The notes under the pieces: model-generated
Told to the model about the DNA's origin: nothing
What the model saw: only the letters and a program-made list of their open reading frames with translations
Databases searched by the model: none
Shown here: positions 57,583 to 64,000 of the stretch, in pieces
Numbering within the stretch: the first letter of the stretch is position 1
Layout of the letters: every line of letters begins with the position of its first letter
Assembly (NCBI GenBank): GCA_033182465.1
Contig: CP137322.1
Location: 434,001 to 498,000, forward strand
DNA from: Sanghuangporus weigelae
Taxonomy: Eukaryota; Basidiomycota; Agaricomycetes; Hymenochaetales; Hymenochaetaceae
Direction: 5' to 3'
Length of the DNA stretch: 64,000 bases
Made by a program: the position numbers and the translations under genes

Positions 57583-59318
57583 CTACCCCTCTTGCGTATT
57601 TCGTCTACTCGACTTCTGATCAATCAGCTCAAATGATGGGCGCGAGCTGTCCGCCGGGTAATGCGACACATCTAAAGTGGCGAACAAACAAAATTGAGAT
57701 CGGGACACCGCAGTGATTGAAGAAAGGAGAGGGGACTCACTACTCGAGGCATTCGTCCCAGTCAAAGCCAGGTTGGTTTCCAATTCGCCATTGTAGGTTC
57801 CCCGACTTGGCATTCTTGCATGCGAGTATTCATTCGATACCTTGTGAATGTTGAGCAACGAGCGATTCAGTACGACCGTCGTCATCGCCCATATAAAACT
57901 GGAGATCGTAGGTGTAGGGAAAGCGAGGGCATTCATGTCGTCTTAGTCATTTTCCGAGATAAGAGAATCGGAGGGACATACAATACTCCGCTCATGGTAA
58001 GCGTTGGCTAACCAAGTAGAATCTTCAATGTCTAGATTATGCGATAATGAAAGAAGATACATACCCGAGCAATGATCGAGATCACAAGGTTGGCAGTTCG
58101 CAAACCTGGCGGAGGCACTTTAGTTGATTCTGCAATTTCTGAAGTTCAGCGAAAGACTCATACTTGAAAGACACTGTAACATTTCCAAGTCACATCAGAC
58201 TGCACAGAAAGCGGACAAGTAAAACGGAAACGTACCGCAAAGAAAAACATCCCATCTCGGTACAACACACGTCGCAAGGGCGTACCACGATCTCGTGGTC
58301 GGCTGAGTGCATTATATGTCACAAATGAAAGGACGAGGACCTCAAATATGAGCTTGATGTAGAAGATTAGACGTAAGAATGATTCTGTATGTAATATTTA
58401 AGGAGGTGACGCACTGAAGAAGCCCAGACTCCAGGTAACACGGGAGATTTTAAGGTCGACACGCACATGTGTACGTACCCTACATACGCGAAGCCAGCTG
58501 CGCAAGAGAATATCGATTTAGTCAAGCAGAGTTTCTGGAGGTGGAGAGACGGGCGTACTATAAGCATGTCGAAGGATGACGATCATGAAACTTATTGTCG
58601 AGCAAAACGAAGTGCAGAACCCGAGCGCCATGCAACGAGCTACATACTATCAAATTCGGACCGCGATAAGGTTCTATAGGGGAGAGAACAGAAGGAGATA
58701 CGATGACATACTGGACTGCGATCCCAAAGCGTAACGACTCGTAGGATGACCAACACGTTACCGCAAGCAACGGAGCAGACTCCCACTGCAAAAGCAACGC
58801 TGATCACGGTTTTACAAGACTATAAAAATTCCAGTCAATAAACAGATCTTTACAGGTGGATTCATAATATGCTCACCTTGTCCGGAAATGGATCATTAGT
58901 AAAATGATTCATAACTTCCAAGTCACGAAGACGAATCGATTAGTTTGTCGCACTGATAGACACTACAGTGGTTACTCACAAACCGTGATACATATTTGTG
59001 AAATGGCAACGACGTATCGATTCAGCAAGAATATCTTCTTCGCAAAGTTCGGTCGAGCCCGCCAGACAAACTCCACTTCGTGGGGGAAAGTAAGGAAATG
59101 GTCATAGAGGAGAAGCACGAGTCCTACAGCTGTCGATAGCAAATCACATAAGGACCAAGAGGAAGATAAAGAGTCGCAAGTCGCATAAGCAGAGTTTTGA
59201 ATGGAAGAAGGAGATCGTACATACCACTGATGTACCGTGTCATATTCGCATCATGCATGCCTTGAATCATACGCGCACGCAGATCCTCATCTCCAGTTTC
59301 AGCTCCTTCTAGCGACAT
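57583..59318 (-). CDS. DUF6533-domain membrane protein, copy 2
   Basis: ATG at 59318 (MSLEGAETGDEDL) and stop at 57583, with many short introns as in copy 1. The first exon ends at HDANMTRYIS, the same place as in copy 1 (LNTTRYIS). The second gives VGLVLLLYDHFLTFPHEVEFVWRARPNFAKK and IFLLNRYVVAISQICITV, a better match to DUF6533 than copy 1. The last exons give FIWAMTTVVLNRSLLNIHK and a variable hydrophilic tail (SFELIDQKSSRRN). About seven membrane helices. A paralogue of 50757-52388 in inverted orientation. Middle exons were not individually fixed. Confidence 0.82.
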
Positions 59319-60186
59319 GCCTGTAGACGCGACGAGGAATCATCCGACGAAGGAGGACTTCTCAAGGATATACTTCCTTGTAGCTACTCCGAAGAATATT
59401 TGAGGGCCAGAAGTCTATTGAAGCCAGCAAAGAGCGACTGGGAGGTCTCGGATTTTCTGTCTCAAGGGATGGGGGAGAAGCCCTAAAAGCCAGAGCTTCA
59501 AAGGAAGCATCAGCTATTATAAAGTTAGAGAAGGAAGGAAATGATATCCTTGGATACAGCCTTGGCGAGAAAGGATCAGGGCAGTTCGGCCCGTTACGGG
59601 TCTGTGCTGCCTAGCCGCCAATATATTCGTTTATTCTACCGAGGATCCAAAGAACCTGTCATCTGTTGGTGCTCACCTTTGCAAACCAAACACCATCCGT
59701 AAAGGCGTCCCATCAAGACCATATCAATTTCCCGGGCCTCCAACGGCCTCCAATTCACGTTTCTAGTGACCGATTGAGACCAGACAGCATCTGAAACATG
59801 CGATGATCTAACGATGAAGTATCAGAACACCAAACGGAGGTAACTTAGAATCCTCCGAATCAATATCTTCGATCACGCTTCCGTATTAAGGCAAGTTTCG
59901 ACATCTTGATCGGCGAATATCATCCGTCCGCCGTACTACATCCGCAATGCTTCTCCGAATAGTCAACCAGACCAGTGGTGTTCAGGGAAGAAGAGGCTCC
60001 GAGATTAAACATTGGCACTTGAGTAAGACCGATAAAAACGGCGCAACCGATAAAATGGAAATGCGCTTGTCCTGGTTATCGGGAAGATCTATAACTAGAT
60101 TCAAAGCTGACTCCTGGATTAAAATACGGAGAGTCCAGGTGTAATTACTGCTGGTTGAAGACAAGAACAAATTGTTTTACTGAAAA
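59319..60186. other. Intergenic, 868 bases
   Basis: Upstream of the second DUF6533 gene and after the RRP12 stop codon. No gene, RNA or repeat seen. Confidence 0.5.
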
Positions 60187-63100
60187 TTAACGTCTGCCGG
60201 TGACTGTGATCTTTTGTCCGCCTTTGCCTCTTGCGGCCTTTGCAGCCTGCGACAAAGGAAGGTATGCGTATGGTTCTACGTCGCCTTTCTTGACATCACC
60301 ACCCGCTCGCTGTAACAATATAACCTTCAAAAATGGCCACATAATCACTTCGAAGAAAACGCGCACCTTTGCCTTGAACTCCTGACCAATTTTGACAGGC
60401 TTTCGATGTTTCGCTTTGCGCTTTTCTTTCTCAACATCCAGCATTTCCACATCATCGTCACCCGGCCCATCTTCAGCCTCTCTTCTTCGCTTCTTCGTGT
60501 CTTTATTGAATTTGACTCGTCCTCGCTGATCGCGCGTGAAACCATCAACAGAAGTGAGAGTTTCGCGATATGCCGCGCCGGCGAGACGCGCATCTTCATC
60601 TGGCCCTGCCTCGCTTTCGGTATCAGATTCGATGAGCATCTTTCCTGTGTTCGGATCGGTTTTGAACTTTGATGCCTCTACTCCCGGTTTGCGACCTTGC
60701 TTCCGTGCGTCTGACGGTTCCATAAGTTAGTGACTGAGAGAAGCGGGATAGCATAGGGGTCAAGACGCTTACTCGTTACACGTGTGTTAGCTCCATGCAA
60801 AAGGTCCATTGGCTCATCATCATCAACGCGTAATCGTGCTCCTTTTTCGAGACGGGCCCTTCCAGCTTTACTCTGTTGTGCATGAGCTGTCTCCTGGTCG
60901 CTAGACTCATTCTCGCTTTCGCTTCCGTATAAGACATCCTCAAATGCATCCTCAGCAGCAGCTCGTCTCGCCACAGCGTCTTCATCAGCACTTTCGCCCT
61001 CTTCGGTCTCCCCACGTTGAGCTGTTTTCTTCCGCTTCGCTGAATCCTTCCGTTTCTTGATATTAGCAAGCACCTTCGCTGCTTCCTCGTCCTTGTCTGC
61101 CTCGGCAGCAGAGTACACCGCTTCATAACCAACCCGTCTTATTAGCCGTTCGAAAATATGCCGTACTTTATCTTTGAAGTGGTTTTTGTGGTCGTGGGAC
61201 CAACGCAGAAGCACAGGCACTAACAGATCAAGGTGTGGACGTAATAGATCCAGAGATTGAGTATGTATGAAGAGCTTGACAAAGCCTAATGTCGACTTGA
61301 CTATCTCTCGGTTCGCAGACTTGAGGTATTCAAGGAAAGTCAAAAAGATCTCTTTATGCATCTCTTGCGAAACTTCGCCTACAAGAAATTTGAGTGTCAC
61401 CGGTTTAAAAGAAAGTATAGCAAGATACCCACCCTTAAATTCAAAGATCAATCGCGAAATGGCCGTGATTGTAGCACTAATCATGTGTGAACTTGCCCCA
61501 GCCAAACCGCCAGCCAGCATTGTGAAATATTCATCCAGATTCGCAGGCGCTAGAAACAGCTGGTCAGTTACCGAAGGCTTCGAGTACGATTGAGCGACAC
61601 TCACTTTCAGTCATATCATCCTCGTCCATGCCGTTGAGTCTAGCGCGTTTGACAACCCCACCCTCTTTCATTTTATAACCCATAGCAACAATAAGTTCAA
61701 ACGCTGCCTGACGGGCCCTCTCGGAAGGCTCCTTTGTTCCAAGGACCGCTTCGGGGACAAGAGAAGGAATTACGTGCAGTGCATTTGACGGAAGGAACGA
61801 GAGGAGAGCTTTGAGGAATGTAAGACGGTCCTGATGTACAAATCAGCATTATCTAGGGTCGTATGGATGCAAGACAAACCTTCTTCGCAGCGGACAAAGT
61901 ATCTTCTGCCACTTCGTCCATTTTTGCGTAAAGAGACTCTGCGTCGATATCGACCTTTTCGGCAAGTAGAACCTTGCTTAATAGCTTATACGCTCGCTTT
62001 TGCACACCGTTGTCCTGAACCTTCAGGACATCTGGAGAGAGACAAAGATTGAAGACTATTTTTGCATCCCCGCGGGAGAGATAAGGCACTAGAAGAATAA
62101 GAATATCTTGCATGGCTGAAACGACGCTGCGTTGCTCGTTTCCAATATTCTTTGTGCCCGCGTTAATTTCGGCGGACAGCTTTCCTAGACTGGATTTGAA
62201 CATGTCGACAACCTTTCGGCATGTCTTGGACATCTCCTACAACGTTGAATCAGCCAGCTCGATCTTGGTACATGACAAGGTTCTTCACCTTGTTATCCGC
62301 TATCGATGCCCAGGCAGTGATCACGTCACAAACCATAGCCTGCTCATTGTGACCGACGGTGCCGAATACGTTAAAAAGTACGGCAAACCAACTTTCGGCC
62401 TGTGATCTGAGGAATTTCAGATTTTTCGCTGCTTCGCCCGCGGGCAGAGCTTCATTATCGTCGTTGCCGTCGGGCTCGGATATATTGCTCTCAACAATTA
62501 CTCTGAGTGCTTTGAGGACGGGCGGACGAAGTTCGGGTTGATTGTACAGTAGCTGCGATAGCATTTGCGCAAATTGGGGATTCAAAGACTGAATAATGTG
62601 AACATCGCGTTAAGAATATATAATGTTTGGATGATATTAAGGCTTACCTCTCGCAAGTCAGGTGTCCGGTAGCAATATGCAGGGAGACCATTCCAGATTT
62701 GCGATACGAGCACACTCCACACTTTTGCCTCAGCCGCACGTCCCTCGGCTTCGGCGCGTTGCTGGAGGTCAAACATGCGCTCCGTGAGCGGGACGAAATA
62801 CGAAATAAAATGACTCAGAGGGGATGGATGAGGCTCCGTAAGCAATGGAAGGAGGAAGGCCCTTGGTTCGCGACCGGCTGCACGATCCTCCGGCTCTAGG
62901 TTTAGAGGCAGCACGGCAAGTAGAGCCTCTGGGCCGATGACGGACACAGCACTGCGAAGCACCGTATCAGCAGCTTCTTTATACTCAAATCCTTTCTTCA
63001 CACGCATGTCGCCGATCTTCTGGATTAATGGTATGAGCAACCTTTCCGCTGCGGTCGAAGAACCATGTCCTTCAGGTCGATACCGTAGTGCTGTTACGAT

Positions 63101-64000
63101 TGCGGATACAACTGAAAGCACTTCTGGAATAGCGTGCACATACGCGATGGAATTGAGAGCCTTGTTCAATCGCGAGATTAACTGCGAAAGCGCAGCTTTC
63201 TCGTTTCCAAGCGATGTTTCGATAAATGCTGGCGTAATGCATTGCGAAAGTCGCGAGAGAGTTGCGGCGGTTTGCCGGCGCGTCGCAGAATCGGTCGACT
63301 CGAGGTACGGAAAGATTGCTTTCCAGACCCGCGGAAGTTCGGTCGTACAAGTATCCGGATCAACGGAAGCGTAGATGACCATAACTAGTCCTACGACCTG
63401 CAGCCAAGATGGAAGGAGACCGATATCTGTCTTCAATGGCGGCGAGCGAATTATAGCTTGCAAGAGTTCCGATGTCGAAGCATCGACATTCCTGGGTATA
63501 ACGGGATCATCGGGAATGGAGAGTAAATCAGATAGAACTCCGTAGGCGGATTGAGAAAGGTAGGAGTTGCCTAATCGTGGTAAACTGAGCAACGCAGTTG
63601 CAATGGAAGGAAGTGACGATGATGGAAGGTAAGGGAGGATTGGGCGCAAGAATGCAAGTAGATGAATGGCCGAGTTCACGACATCGTCTGTGCTCGCATT
63701 AACCTTTCCCTTTTGTTTCATGGTGTTCACGTCCGAAAGCGTATTTATCGTCCATTCTCCCACCCGCTCCGAGAAAGGATGTCGCAAAAGAGGAGTAGGA
63801 GGAGAAGCGAGGACGTCCTTCACTATGTCCGCAGCTCGTTTCCTCACCTTCGGTCGAGGATCAAGACAAATCTGTAGAATAGTCGCAAAGGACTGTCGGA
63901 CGGGCGGGGTTTCGAGCTGGGCTCGGTCCGAAACACGGAGTACGGAATTGTAAAGTGATAGCTGAGAGCGAAGCGGAGGTGCATAAGAATGCAGAGGTGT
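60187..64000 (-). CDS. RRP12: Ribosome biogenesis HEAT-repeat protein Rrp12 (N-terminus outside window)
   Basis: The frame is already open at the right edge. Exons: 64000-62648, 62588-62289, 62236-61880, 61830-61605, 61549-60773, 60710-60367 and 60309-60187. Features in order: DPRPKVRKRAADIV, the NUC173-type HEAT region with VGLVMVIYASVDPDTC, LPRVWKAIFPYLES, FEYKEAADTVLRSAVSVIGPEALLAVLPLNLEP, PLLTEPHPSPLSHFISYFVPL; then YEYFTM-like LDEYFTMLAGGLAG, SHMISATITAISRLIFEF; and a basic/acidic C-terminus ending PYAYLPLSQAAKAARGKGG. Rrp12 helps export of both ribosomal subunits and pre-rRNA processing, acting in nucleolus and nucleus. It is well conserved and looks intact in the part seen. Confidence 0.95.

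Overview
The window is fungal nuclear DNA, almost certainly from a mushroom-forming basidiomycete (Agaricomycetes). The genes are densely interrupted by introns of about 45-65 bp. The gene content fits that group: FunK1-type kinases, a zf-4CXXC_R1 zinc-finger protein, DUF6533 and DUF6593 families, beside conserved eukaryotic genes (TIM17, RRP12, an Mmc1-like protein, a Sec2 exchange factor). I cannot name the species. Layout: (1) 1-1793: the 3' part of a FunK1 kinase gene, tail-to-tail with a broken FunK1 fragment; this is a second copy of sequence found at 25371 onward. (2) About 2279-22500: a roughly 20 kb repeat mosaic with almost no coding sequence. It is built from a few block families (called A, B, C, D, F and W here) present two to four times in both orientations, so that 2279-5345 is largely the inverse of blocks spread over 16235-22500. 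Three insertions of about 1.43-1.54 kb, each starting TG and ending CA and flanked by 4-5 bp target duplications, sit inside these repeats; they look like solo LTRs or non-autonomous LTR elements. (3) 22638-26425: a NIMA-type kinase gene that loses its 3' end next to the repeat block, divergent from an intact 826-residue FunK1 kinase. (4) 26973-35560: a minus-strand tandem array of five FunK1 units. Four are decayed chimeras of the same design; the last is an intact 745-residue gene. A 1.08 kb near-perfect palindrome (MITE-like) sits inside one decayed unit. (5) 35835-64000: ordinary gene-rich sequence. In order it holds a secreted serine carboxypeptidase, a zf-4CXXC_R1 protein, TIM17, an Mmc1-like mitochondrial protein, a VanZ-like membrane protein, a proline iminopeptidase-like hydrolase, a BLI-3-like flavin split-barrel protein, two convergent DUF6533 membrane proteins enclosing a DUF6593 gene and a Sec2-domain protein, and RRP12 running off the right edge. 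The window therefore shows a fast-evolving kinase family wrapped around a decaying transposon block, next to a stable housekeeping region. Exon joins were worked out by hand from splice signals, reading frame and family alignment from memory; no search was run.
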